A stretch of 26,183 nucleotides of DNA from Owenia fusiformis (taxonomy: Eukaryota > Annelida > Polychaeta > Sabellida > Oweniidae), in assembly GCA_903813345.2 (NCBI GenBank), contig CAIIXF020000120.1, positions 1 to 26,183 on the forward strand, in the 5' to 3' direction. This document shows, one piece after another, positions 1 through 8,628 of this stretch. The position numbers were made by a program, and so were the translations under genes. Numbering within the stretch: position 1 is the first letter of the stretch; the number at the start of each line of letters is the position of its first letter. Under the pieces are notes generated by a model. That model did no database searches and had not been told where the DNA came from. It was given only the letters and a program-made list of their open reading frames with translations.

Positions 1-441
1 ACTAATAAAGATTAGTCTTTACATGGCCTTAAAGCAAGACTGAACAAAAAATATGGCATGTATAAAGTAATTTAGCAACTTGAGTACATAACTATCAGCT
101 GTGATTTGATCTTTGTATCTGATCTTAACTTTCTTTCACATCACAAGGAATTAACACACTAAATAGTTGGTTCATCCTAGACGTCACATGATGAATTTTT
201 CAAATACATTTTAAAGGAGATCCCTAAATCAAAATTGCTAGTATACCTGTAGGAATATTGATTTTGATCCAGGGGACATTATGAAATTGACCACTTGTAA
301 TATCTCAATTTAGAAAATATAGAAAATATGGGACTTTGGCTAATGCAAGATTGGATACAGACATTTTTGGTTAATAAGGTTTAATACTTATATTTAAAAT
401 GTATGACCAATAGTAATCCAACTTATTTTCTTATTTTCCAG
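1..441 (+). other. Intron of ALG14 upstream of the first visible exon
   Basis: This AT-rich stretch ends in a pyrimidine-rich tract and an AG at 440-441, immediately before an ALG14 exon in good reading frame. I see no coding exon or repeat in it. It is presumably the intron that separates the N-terminal ALG14 exons, which are outside the window, from the exon at 442. Confidence 0.7.
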
Positions 442-2059
442 TTCTCAATACAAAGAATTCCTAGGAGTCGAGAAGTTCGGCAGTCTTGGATCTCTACAAT
501 ACTTACAACTATTTATGCTAGTCTATATGCATTTCCGATAGTCTTTAGAAACAGACCTGACTTGGTGAGTTGATTGGCTTTGTATAAAAACGTGGGACAT
601 GATACAGTCATTGAAGGGTTCAATTTTAATGATTTTTAAATCTCAAAATGGCTCTAATTAATAACATTTCTATGATTCCGGCTTTATTTTATGACTAGAC
701 AGATGACTGATCCATGAATAAAGGCATATGGGTGCATTTTAATTTGTAATGACCCGAGGGCGTCCCAGGGAAATAACTAACTAACGACCACGAGCATAGG
801 TCCAACCAGCCAGATAAAGAAATTGAAAGAAAGTGTGCTAAATTCGATGCCCCGAGTGGGAATATAACCCAGCTGGGCTGTAGTAGCAACTTCCTATCAA
901 GGGTTGTTACAAATGCATCTATAATTCATCATAAACTAAGATTTAATAAACTAAAATCTTTACTAGAATTGAACCCTTCAAAGACTGTATCATGTCCAAC
1001 GTACATGGGTAGGTGGGTATGAGGTAGGAGGTTTTTTATACAAAGCCGAGTTGATTGATATGTCGACATTGAGATGTTTTTTGTAATCAGCATTCAGTGT
1101 CTGGAATCTGTTACACTTGTTACACTTTCTCTGGTAGTGATACCTTATCATGTCAATGCCTTGTTTTATTATGTGATGTCCTCTGGCAACATGAAATAAT
1201 CATTTCAACATACTTTACATCCTTATATGTTTCAAAACTAGAATTTATTCATAAAATTAAGTTCTATGAAATAAAAAGCCATATTGTTGGTTGGCATGGA
1301 AACTTCAATATCAACTCAATGACAGCAACATTGTCACCTCATTCACTTCACTCTCCCAAGCTGATTTTGATATCAATTGGATTGAAATTCTCAGATTATT
1401 TGTGTCTCATGTGTAGAAATACTCTCATGCAGCACTGTATATGTAACCAGTCAAGGTCCATACATTTTTCTTTCAGTTATTGGTGAATGGTCCTGGTACT
1501 TGTATCCCGCTATGTCTGGCTGCGATGATTTTAAAGGTATGAATGAACTGTAAATATACACCAGGGTCCATGTGCCTGTTGCTTAAAAAACCATAGACCT
1601 AATTTCCTCTATACTTTGTAACTATTGTTCTTTCATTACATTGATGGGATTTCTGTAGTTACAATGATATGGGATCTTTACTCAGTGCAGTAATGTTTCT
1701 GGTATTGCACCCGCTGCTCATTGTATTGTGTGCTATAGACTGGCACATTTTCGAATAGACCACCTCTTGATCACCACTGAAATAATCCTTATGTCAAACC
1801 CTGAAGCTGGACATAATGTCATCATGTGCAAATGGTTTAAGAAATACTCATAGTGGACCAACCTTTAACATGCGTATTGTGTTTTCAGATTTTCAAGTCT
1901 GTTACCCTGGTGTATGTGGAGAGCATATGTAGAGTAGATACCCTGTCTCTCTCTGGGAAGATACTTTACTACTTAGATCTTGGACACCATATACTTGTTC
2001 AGTGGCCGCAGTTGAAAACCATATATCCTAGGACTATGTATATTGGGAGAATAATGTGA
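442..2059 (+). CDS. ALG14: ALG14, UDP-GlcNAc transferase membrane subunit (3' three exons)
   Basis: Three exons join in phase 0: 442-564 (41 codons), 1477-1536 (20 codons) and 1889-2059 (56 codons plus TGA). All have AG acceptors (440-441, 1475-1476, 1887-1888) and GT donors (565, 1537). The joined 117 residues carry hallmarks of ALG14: IPRSREVRQSW in the first exon, VNGPGTCIPLC in the second, and YVESICRVDTLSLSGKI plus VQWPQLK and the C-terminal YIGRI in the third. In known biology ALG14 is an ER membrane protein that recruits the catalytic subunit ALG13 and adds the second GlcNAc to dolichol-PP-GlcNAc. The family is about 200-220 residues, so the N-terminal anchor and the glycine-rich region lie upstream of the window. 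No frameshift or stop is seen. The 60-nt middle exon is phase-symmetric, so skipping it would keep frame but lose the NGPGTC motif. Identification is from motif recognition, not a search. Confidence 0.93.
576..1047. mobile_element. 472-bp MITE in ALG14 intron 1 with 9-bp target duplication
   Basis: The ends are inverted: GGCTTTGTATAAAA at 576 and its complement ending at 1047. Longer inverted arms follow inside, where GGACATGATACAGTC and GAAGGGTTCAATT around 597-632 have their reverse complements around 970-1000. The right arm has an extra TAGGTGGGTATGAGG-like insert near 1010. The 9-mer GAGTTGATT occurs directly outside both ends (567-575 and 1048-1056), as expected for a target-site duplication. 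A 9-bp duplication is typical of Mutator-like elements, though 8-10 bp cannot be excluded because the next base is also shared. No transposase is encoded. Confidence 0.8.
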
Positions 2060-2644
2060 GCAAATGAGGGAGACTGTTTTTTTGAACCATTGAAACAATT
2101 AATGATTATTCCAAGTTTTCTATTTTATGATATAAATATATGAAAATGTAATAGAGAAATAAGAACAGGATATACAAGGGTCGATCCAGATATTCTGATA
2201 AAAATGCTCTCATTTTTTTATTTTTGGGAGTTATAACATCAAACTTGCACAAAATGTGGATAATTTAATTGCTCATAAAATATGTAAGTTAAGTCAACAT
2301 GTTGTATGTTGGTGAATTTATCCCAAATGATTGCTGTGTACCTCGAATGACTAGACTGAATGCTGTGACTATTGATTCCATTTGTTCAACTCTAGTCAAG
2401 AGTGAAGAGTTACATGATTATATTGTACACAAGTTACAAATTATATACAAGTTCTATGTTTATGTATATTTAATTGATTGTACATGTATGTGTATACAGT
2501 ATCATATTTATTTTCAATGTCATCCATGTTACTTGCCTATTCATCTCCCCTGCTGCCTTCTTCAAATTTTGGCGCGATATTTGAATTAGCTTAAATATGT
2601 ATGATACACATATGCATCTGATGAAAATATCACCTGCGTAAAGG
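2060..2644. other. ALG14 3' flank / probable 3' UTR
   Basis: This is AT-rich sequence downstream of the ALG14 stop codon. No canonical AATAAA was found in this stretch, so the polyadenylation site cannot be placed. An open frame at 2299-2589 has no recognisable content and is treated as chance. Confidence 0.5.
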
Positions 2645-2722
2645 ATATCCTATGATTTTGAGAGATATCATCTTTATCCACGAGTTGATATCAACATCTG
2701 GATGAGTGAGCGTAGCAAATGA
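2645..2722. repeat. Truncated half copy of the 4742-4876 palindrome
   Basis: The sequence has, in order, CCTATGATTTTGAGAGATATC, a TATCCACGAG block, GATATCAACATC and GGATGAGTGAGCG. This is the same order as one arm of the hairpin at 4742-4876 up to its centre, where GAGTGAGCG is the palindrome midpoint motif. The second arm is absent here, so this appears to be a half element. Confidence 0.55.
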
Positions 2723-2788
2723 AATCATGGAATCACCATGTAAGCTCATGTAACCATGCAGTCACATTTGTGCGAGTTTTCAAATCCG

Positions 2789-2852
2789 TGGAAAAAAGTG
2801 ATACCTGTGGAATATTCTCCGTATTCCACAGATACATGTATCGCTTTTTCCA
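2789..2852. repeat. 64-bp hairpin
   Basis: The left arm starts TGGAAAAAAGTGATACCTGT and ends at GGAATA. The right arm is TATTCCACAG, then ATACATGTATCGC and TTTTTCCA. The right arm has a short ATACATGTAT expansion. The loop is TTCTCCG. No protein or RNA family is recognised. Confidence 0.65.
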
Positions 2853-2928
2853 AGCATTTGCAAAATATCATAATTATATATACGGGTGTTATTCTACAGA
2901 TTTGACATCAACTATGAGATAAATAGAG

Positions 2929-3070
2929 ATTATCCTATATGAGGTTCAGGATATTGGGATTATCCCGAGGCTAATATAATATATTTGCCCGAGGGCCGCA
3001 GGTCCCGAGGGAAAATATATTATATTGGCCAAGGGATAATCCCAATATCCTGAACAGACTATAGGATAAT
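2929..3070. repeat. 142-bp palindromic element
   Basis: The outer arms ATTATCCTAT (2929) and ATAGGATAAT (3061) are exact inverted matches. The inner arms GGTTCAGGATATTGGGATTA and TAATCCCAATATCCTGAAC also match, followed by an ATATAATATATTTG pairing. The centre is GC-rich, CCGAGGGCCGCAGGTCCCGAGG. It is a non-coding fold-back element of the type clustered through 2.6-4.9 kb. Confidence 0.75.
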
Positions 3071-3359
3071 ATGTTTATCCCATACCAATCTTGGTCATCT
3101 GGTTCACATTGTACAATCGTGGAAATATTTTAGAATATTCATGTCCAGTTTTGTTTTCTTGGCCGTGGGCGGATTTTCCTGTTCTCTCAAATATTCCCAC
3201 ATTTATTTTCTCGAATTTTTGATTGATTAAGTGGATGCTCTTTCCATTTTTTAAACCATCAAACAGATTCCGATTGTCTGTGTTTTCTCCATTGTAGTTT
3301 ACAGTCATTACGCGAACGATACAAATTAAGAACAAATATGCGAGCGGCGATTATGACGT

Positions 3360-3543
3360 AGCGGGCAGATATACTATATCTGCCCGCTCGGAGCGGGACG
3401 TAAAGCTTTGTATCTCATACTTGAGTGGGTTTGGGGTAGATATCACCCGGGAATATATATCGTATCTGAGGAGCGGGCAGGATATATTGTATATGTCCCG
3501 CTCCAGGCCAAATGCGGGCAGATATAATATATCCATCCCGCTC
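3360..3543. repeat. Three small GCGGG-capped hairpins
   Basis: Hairpins at 3360-3388 (13-bp perfect arms AGCGGGCAGATAT around ACT), about 3471-3504, and about 3513-3543 each open with GCGGGCAG(G)ATAT and close with its complement ending in CCCGCT. They share sequence, so they look like repeated copies of one short palindrome. Confidence 0.65.
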
Positions 3544-3751
3544 CCGTGAATTTTTCAAAAGTTTAAAAAAGTTTAAATATCAAAAGTTTTAATTTTTTAA
3601 TTCTAAAATTTAATTTTTTTAAGTTTAAATGTTACAATTTCATTGTATTGAACAAAAAGAATATTACGAAAATGTTAAATATAAATATCTTGTCATTTGA
3701 AAAAGGTGGAAAAGGTTATATCTACCCTAAACCCACTTAAGTATGAGATAC
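3410..3751. mobile_element. 342-bp element with 34-bp terminal inverted repeats
   Basis: 3410-3443 and 3718-3751 are inverted copies matching at 32 of 34 positions by eye, starting GTATCTCATACTT. The interior holds two of the GCGGG-type hairpins and a very AT-rich stretch (about 3548-3700). No coding capacity. No clear target duplication was seen. Confidence 0.65.
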
Positions 3752-3755
3752 ACCA

Positions 3756-3894
3756 GTAATGCACGGTCGGTTTGGATACATGGAATATCCCTTGGGATAT
3801 ACAAGGTACAATACATCTTCCCTCGGTCCCTCGGGAAGATATATTGTATATCCCTCGGGATATTCCCTGTATCCAAAACCTCCCAGTGCATAAC
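3756..3894. mobile_element. 139-bp palindrome, copy 1
   Basis: The ends are GTAATGCAC and GTGCATAAC. One arm continues GGTCGGTTTGGATA, the other (complement strand) TGGGAGGTTTTGGATA. The centre is CCTCGGTCCCTCGGG. Arms pair along most of their length (GGAATATCCC, GATATACAA, ATCTTCCC). Same family as 3982-4120. Confidence 0.7.
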
Positions 3895-3981
3895 CCCTAT
3901 ATCTGCCCGCTGATGAAAATATAAGTTTTTACAAACTGGCTTTATGTACCCGTAACACGTCCAAGTATTGGATAAATAAGG

Positions 3982-4120
3982 GTTATGTACTGGGAGGTTT
4001 TGGATATGGGGTTTATCCAGAGGGAGATATGCATATCTACCTGAGGGACCGTAGGGACCGAAGGTAGATGTGCATATCTTACGAGGGATGAACCCCATAT
4101 CCAAACCGATCGTACATAAC
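3982..4120. mobile_element. 139-bp palindrome, copy 2
   Basis: The ends are GTTATGTAC and GTACATAAC, and the total length equals that of copy 1. The TGGGAGGTTTTGGATA arm is on the left here and the CGATCGGTTTGGATA arm on the right, so the orientation is opposite to copy 1. The centre contains GAGGGACCGTAGGGACCGAA. Arms pair through GGTTTATCC and AGATATGCATATCTACC. Confidence 0.7.
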
Positions 4121-4123
4121 TGC

Positions 4124-4345
4124 TTTATCCTATACCAGGTAGAGTTTTCAGGAATGCAAAGTAATTTTATTGCATTTCCACTACTTACCGGAAGCGGGAA
4201 GATATGCACCGAAGCGGGAAGATATGCACCGAAGCAGGAGATATGGCGGAGATATGGAGGTTCTGGATATGGAAACCTCAAAATCAGGATACGGGATATA
4301 TCTTACAAACTTATCTCCCTAAAACTCTACTTGGCATAGGATAAA
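4124..4345. repeat. 222-bp inverted-repeat element
   Basis: The left arm TTTATCCTATACCAGGTAG and the right arm CTACTTGGCATAGGATAAA are inverted copies with few mismatches, continuing into AGTTTT / AAAACT. The interior holds a tandem 20-bp unit, CGAAGCGGGAAGATATGCAC, repeated about twice from 4190. Confidence 0.6.
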
Positions 4346-4443
4346 TGTATTTATCCCATGGTTGCAAGGATATAGATCGAATATCACAAGAAGATATATT
4401 TGATATGTGGATCAAGATATCATATTTTAGCAAAAAATTCACA

Positions 4444-4550
4444 AACCATCGAATATCACTTTTAAACTATCGAATATCATGTCTTAAAAAGTGATATTCG
4501 ATGGGTTGAAAGTGATATTCGATGGTTTGAAAAGTGATATTCAATGGTTT
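4444..4550. repeat. Direct and inverted ~22-bp repeats
   Basis: The word GTGATATTCGATGGTTTGAA recurs three times in tandem (about 4490-4550) and twice in inverted orientation just before (ACCATCGAATATCAC, CTATCGAATATCAT, 4444-4480), giving an imperfect hairpin of short repeats. An AT-only low-complexity tract of TTTTTCAAAA words follows to about 4715. Confidence 0.7.
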
Positions 4551-4741
4551 CGAATTTTTTCAAAAAATATTTCTTATTACATTTTTTAATTATTTTCAAA
4601 AATATTTTTAAAAAATTTCAAAATTTCAAAAAAATTCAACATTTTTTCACAATTTTTTTCAATTATTTTTTCAAATTTTTTCTCAAATCATATTTTTCAC
4701 ATTTTTTCGCTGATGATGATTTCCCATGGGATAAACGGACA

Positions 4742-4876
4742 ATCCTATGGTTTTTCAAAAATATCAATTATATCCACTCGTGGATACAAATATCTTCACT
4801 CATTCGCTGCGCTCACTCATGAAGATATCAATATCCACTCATGGATATAAATGATATTTTTTCAAAACCATAGGAT
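4742..4876. mobile_element. 135-bp palindromic element
   Basis: The left end ATCCTATGGTTTTTCAAAAA pairs with the right end TTTTTTCAAAACCATAGGAT. The inner arms share ATATCCACTC(G/A)TGGATA blocks. The centre is CTCATTCGCTGCGCTCACTC. A half copy occurs at 2645-2722. Confidence 0.7.
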
Positions 4877-5289
4877 ATTCCTATTATAATCTCTGGTATA
4901 GTATATCAGAAATATTACTGCCTGTTATTACAATAATCGTAGGATAATAGAACATTTTTATTGACAGTCAACTCAGCTTCAGTTTGCTCTTTGCACTACT
5001 CAAAGCTAGCATTTTATTATGGCAATAAATACTTATTTAATTCTTGAATATTTGTGGCTTTTTCTAGGTTGACCAATAAAAATTAATGGTCATTCAAACA
5101 TGTCTTCATGGACTGGATTATCCACTTTGAAATAATCCAGTGTTAAAATTCGCATAAATAAATAAATATTAGAAGAACAGATGCAAATTATGAAATTAAC
5201 GTATGACAGTTTGATAGAGGGCATGATAAATCAAATGTAATCCATATGATATGGCAGTTTATACGAGGAATATATATACCTGCTATTTG
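4877..5289. other. AT-rich intergenic stretch
   Basis: No gene or clear repeat is visible. AATAAA words occur near 5023, but nothing links them to a transcript. Confidence 0.5.
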
Positions 5290-5823
5290 CCCTACTATCA
5301 TGACTATCACACCAAACTAGTTCTCACTTCGTTCTGAATACGGACCTAAACTGTACGGACGGATTGGACGTATTTACAACCGTCTAGGGTCTACATGCAA
5401 ACTTCATGGACGTATTCGAGGGGATAGGTCCTCCAGAACTGAGAGTATGCTCAAAATTTTCTGATGGTCGCCACGTTCTGCAATTAGAACGAGTGACAAC
5501 GTAGTAAAGACGAGCTGGACGTACTACAAACGGAACTGTCGTAATTCAGTCCTACTATGGACGTTTTTAGAACGAGTTGAATTGTCCGAGGACGTATTGA
5601 GAACGATGTAGAACTAATTGCAAACGGGCTTAAACTGATCAAGGACGTATTAAAGACTGCTTATAAATGAGTTAGCAAAGATATAGCTATCACACCAAAC
5701 TAGTTGCCACTGCGTTCTTAAAATCGTTGCCGAACTGGTTTTGAACTCCCGGGTTTAAAGTGTGCGAACGTAATCATGAGTATGAACGTAGCTGCAACGT
5801 TCTACTTTACTGTGATAGGGGGA
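5290..5823 (-). mobile_element. Helically phased TIR element, copy 1 (internally rearranged)
   Basis: The left end has CCCTACTATCA and CTATCACACCAAACTAGTTC, the reverse complement of the right ends of the copies at 11338 and 14751. The body matches the reverse complement of the second half of the 14751 copy. A second CTATCACACCAAACTAGTT boundary lies at about 5686-5705, inside the element. The far end (TGTGATAGGGGG near 5811-5823) lacks the full terminal repeat, so this copy is shortened. RAC triplets recur about every 10.5 bp through the body. No protein is encoded; the 71-residue frame at 5776 is chance. Confidence 0.8.
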
Positions 5824-6900
5824 TACACCCTGCCTATGCAGACTGACCCCGTAGAAAACATTCTGTGTAGAAAGCCTACTCAGCTCTTTATGGGCTCTCT
5901 TATCATTTTTATGTCCCCACCACATAGTGTGGGGCCATATTGTCGTCCTCGAAAATATTTCCTGAGTCTATCGAATGTGGGTATTGTGTGAATAAATCAC
6001 TCAAATTGTCACTCATAATGTCAGGATGTCAGGTTTTCTGAGTCAGTCAAATGAAGGTGATTAAAATTCATTTGTAAATCAAAATTATATTAGGGGTGTT
6101 TACATTTAGGGGTGTCAGGTCGGCAAACTTTTATTCGGCAATAACAATTTTAATCCAATTCGGAAAATAAAGCATCCGGATTTAATACATGTTATACAGT
6201 ATATGAAAACGATGTAGTAATTGCCCTTTTACCATAGTTTTCTCTGTTAATTGCTTAAGACATGTCTACTCAAGCAGATTTAAGTCCAGAGGGACACACT
6301 ACAGATCATGTACTGTTACAGTTTATCTTTAGGCTTGTAGGCTGGATATTTTTATATCTTTATTATCATTAAGAATATTTTATTATGTTTTATGTTTCTA
6401 TGTTTTCATTACATTATCTTACAGTATAATGAATTACATTTGTATATTTATATCTGACAATATGCAAGTAGAATTGATCTTGATTCTCATCAATAAATAT
6501 AATAATTATTAATTCAAAATTTTGGCATTCTGGTAATTGGGAATTAAGATTTTATTAAGATAATGTGTGTATTATTGCATATGTGATTATTCCTCAAGGT
6601 TATTGCAGAGTCTATGTGTGGCGGTGATCATTCAAACTTTTACTTAGTTTCATAATCCAAACTGTTTATTTCTCTTACTTTGTTATCTTCTTGAGCTTCA
6701 TTTAGGGCTTCAAAGGATTTGTAGTTTTTATGGAATGTGTGTTCTGAATCTGTTAAACATATCTAGTATATGCAATAAATACAATTCTTGGAGAAGCTTT
6801 AAATTGGAAAATGAAACTTAATTAGTAGTTTACAGATACTGTAAAATACGTCCATAATTAATATGTACATTTATAAAACAAATATATCCATATTTGACAT
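5824..6900. other. Intergenic, with a fragment of a microsatellite-headed element at 5915-5961
   Basis: 5915-5961 contains GTCCCCACCACATAGTGTGG, a small hairpin, followed by CCATATTGTCGTCCT. The word ATATTGTCGTCCT recurs at 6916, at the start of the microsatellite of the next element, so this is probably a detached end of the same repeat type. The rest is AT-rich with no recognisable gene. Confidence 0.5.
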
Positions 6901-8330
6901 GAAAAAAAAAATATATATATTGTCGTCCTAGGCGCGTCCGTCCGTCCGTCTGTCTGTCTGGTTGTCTGTCTGTCCGTCCGTACGTCCGGCAGTTTTCTCC
7001 AAAACCGCTACAGGTATCAACTTCAAATTTTCAGGAATAACTTGTGAGTGCATACAGATGTGGATGAAAAAAAAATTAACTCGATAGCTACTTCCTGTCG
7101 GCCATTTTGAGGTCAAATGCTAAAATCCTTGTCTGCAAACTTTAAGAAAAACGGCTTCACAGTTGCTTTTAAAACTTTAAAATCTTGGTTAGCTCACTTC
7201 ATTCTACATCTGATTAGGTTTTGGACCTGTTAGCCCAGTCATGTCAGCCATTTTGAATGTCTGAAGAAAAGTTAGCGCGCGATAATACTTTGTATCATAT
7301 TGAATGGTGTTTTTGAGTTTTCATACTTTAACTATTTAGTAGCTTTATAAATAATTTCAGGTGTACTTTGTTGAAAAAGCCTATGTTATTGTTAGCAGTA
7401 GTTATATGTGATAATTTTGTAAAAGGAAATCAGCAAAAACTCATAATCACTTTTTTATTGTCGGCCATTTTGGTTTTTTCCGTCCTAAAATCTTGTCTGT
7501 AAAGTCTTGTCTACACGTTTTCAGGTGAACCGTTTGGTAGATCAATTTCAAATTTTCAGGGATGATTCTTAGTATGAAAATCTAGATCTGATTAGTTTTT
7601 TGGCGTTCTGGGGTAAATGTCAAGGCAGCCATTTTGGATTTTCCGTCCTAAAATCTTGTCTGTAAAGTCTTGTCTACGCATTTCCAGGTGAACCGTTTGG
7701 TAGATCAATTTCAAATTTTCAGGGATGATTCTTAGTATGAAAATCTAGATCTGATTAGTTTTTTTGGCGTTCTGGGTAAATGTCAAGGCAGCCATTTTGG
7801 ATTTTCCGTCCTAAAATCTTGTCTGTAAAGTCTTGTCTACGCATTTCCAGGTGAACCGTTTGTTAGATCAATTTCAAATTTTCAGGGATGATTTTTAGTA
7901 TGAAAACCTAGATCTGATTAGTTTTTTGGCATTCTGGGTAAATGTCAAGGCAGCCATTTTGGACTTTCTGTCCTAAAATCTTGTCTGTAAAGTCTTGTCT
8001 ACGCGTTTTCAGGTGAACCATTTGGTAGATAAATTTCAACTTTTCAGGGATGATTCTTAGTATGAGAATCTAGAACTGATTAGTTTTTTGACATTCTGGG
8101 TAAATGTCAAGGCGGCCATTTTGGATTTTCCATCCTAAAATCTTGTCTGTAAAGTCTTGTTTAACTGTTTGACGGATCAATTTCAAATTTTTAGGGGTGG
8201 TTCTTAGTATGAAAATCTAGAACTAGCTAATTTTTGGGGATTCTGGGTAAATTTTAAGGCGGCCATTTTGGACTTTCCGTCCTCAAATTGTGTCAGTAAA
8301 GTCTTGTCTACTCATTTTCAGGATAACCAT
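6901..8330. repeat. CCGT/CTGT microsatellite followed by ~162-bp tandem units
   Basis: 6935-6990 is a microsatellite of CCGT and CTGT units. From 7090 onward GGCCATTTTG-led blocks recur. The well-preserved units begin with GCCATTTTGG at 7464, 7628, 7791, 7953, 8115 and 8262, giving spacings of 164, 163, 162, 162 and 147. Each unit contains TTCCGTCCTAAAATCTTGTC, GTAAAGTCTTGTCTAC, AGGTGAACCGTTTG and GATGATTCTTAGTATGAAAA. Earlier units (7110, 7245) are more diverged. No transposase is seen. The pattern is that of a non-autonomous element with an internal satellite. Confidence 0.8.
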
Positions 8331-8628
8331 TTGATGGGATCACCCATTGGTGGGGACATTTTGTACACATTTGTGTTCTTGTTTTTGTTTTGAATTATGC
8401 ATTCTACTATAATGTAAGAATATCCACATAAAATGTGAAAAATACTTAAATATTTCTGTGTAGATTCATCTCTCTGGTATATGCAATACATTAAATAACT
8501 CCAGTTCATTTATTTCAGAGAATTAAAATAATTTATTTTCGCCGTTTCACTGGTTATCCCACCATATATATATATATTGAATTGACACTTCCTTTTTTTC
8601 AAAAATTTGTCGTCATCATAATCACATT
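8331..8628. other. AT-rich spacer
   Basis: No gene or repeat is recognised apart from a short TA microsatellite near 8563-8578. Confidence 0.4.

Noticed and set aside
1097-1486. 129-residue open frame on the plus strand
   Set aside because: It lies almost wholly in ALG14 intron 1 and overlaps the start of exon 2 in another frame; no motif.
3727-4281. 184-residue open frame on the minus strand
   Set aside because: It crosses two whole palindromes and part of the inverted-repeat element at 4124-4345; its proline- and tyrosine-rich content comes from ATATCC-type repeats.
4544-4822. 92-residue phenylalanine/lysine-rich open frame
   Set aside because: It is translated from TTTTTCAAAA low-complexity DNA and part of a hairpin.
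5776-5991. 71-residue open frame
   Set aside because: It starts within the transposon copy and runs out into flanking DNA; no domain.
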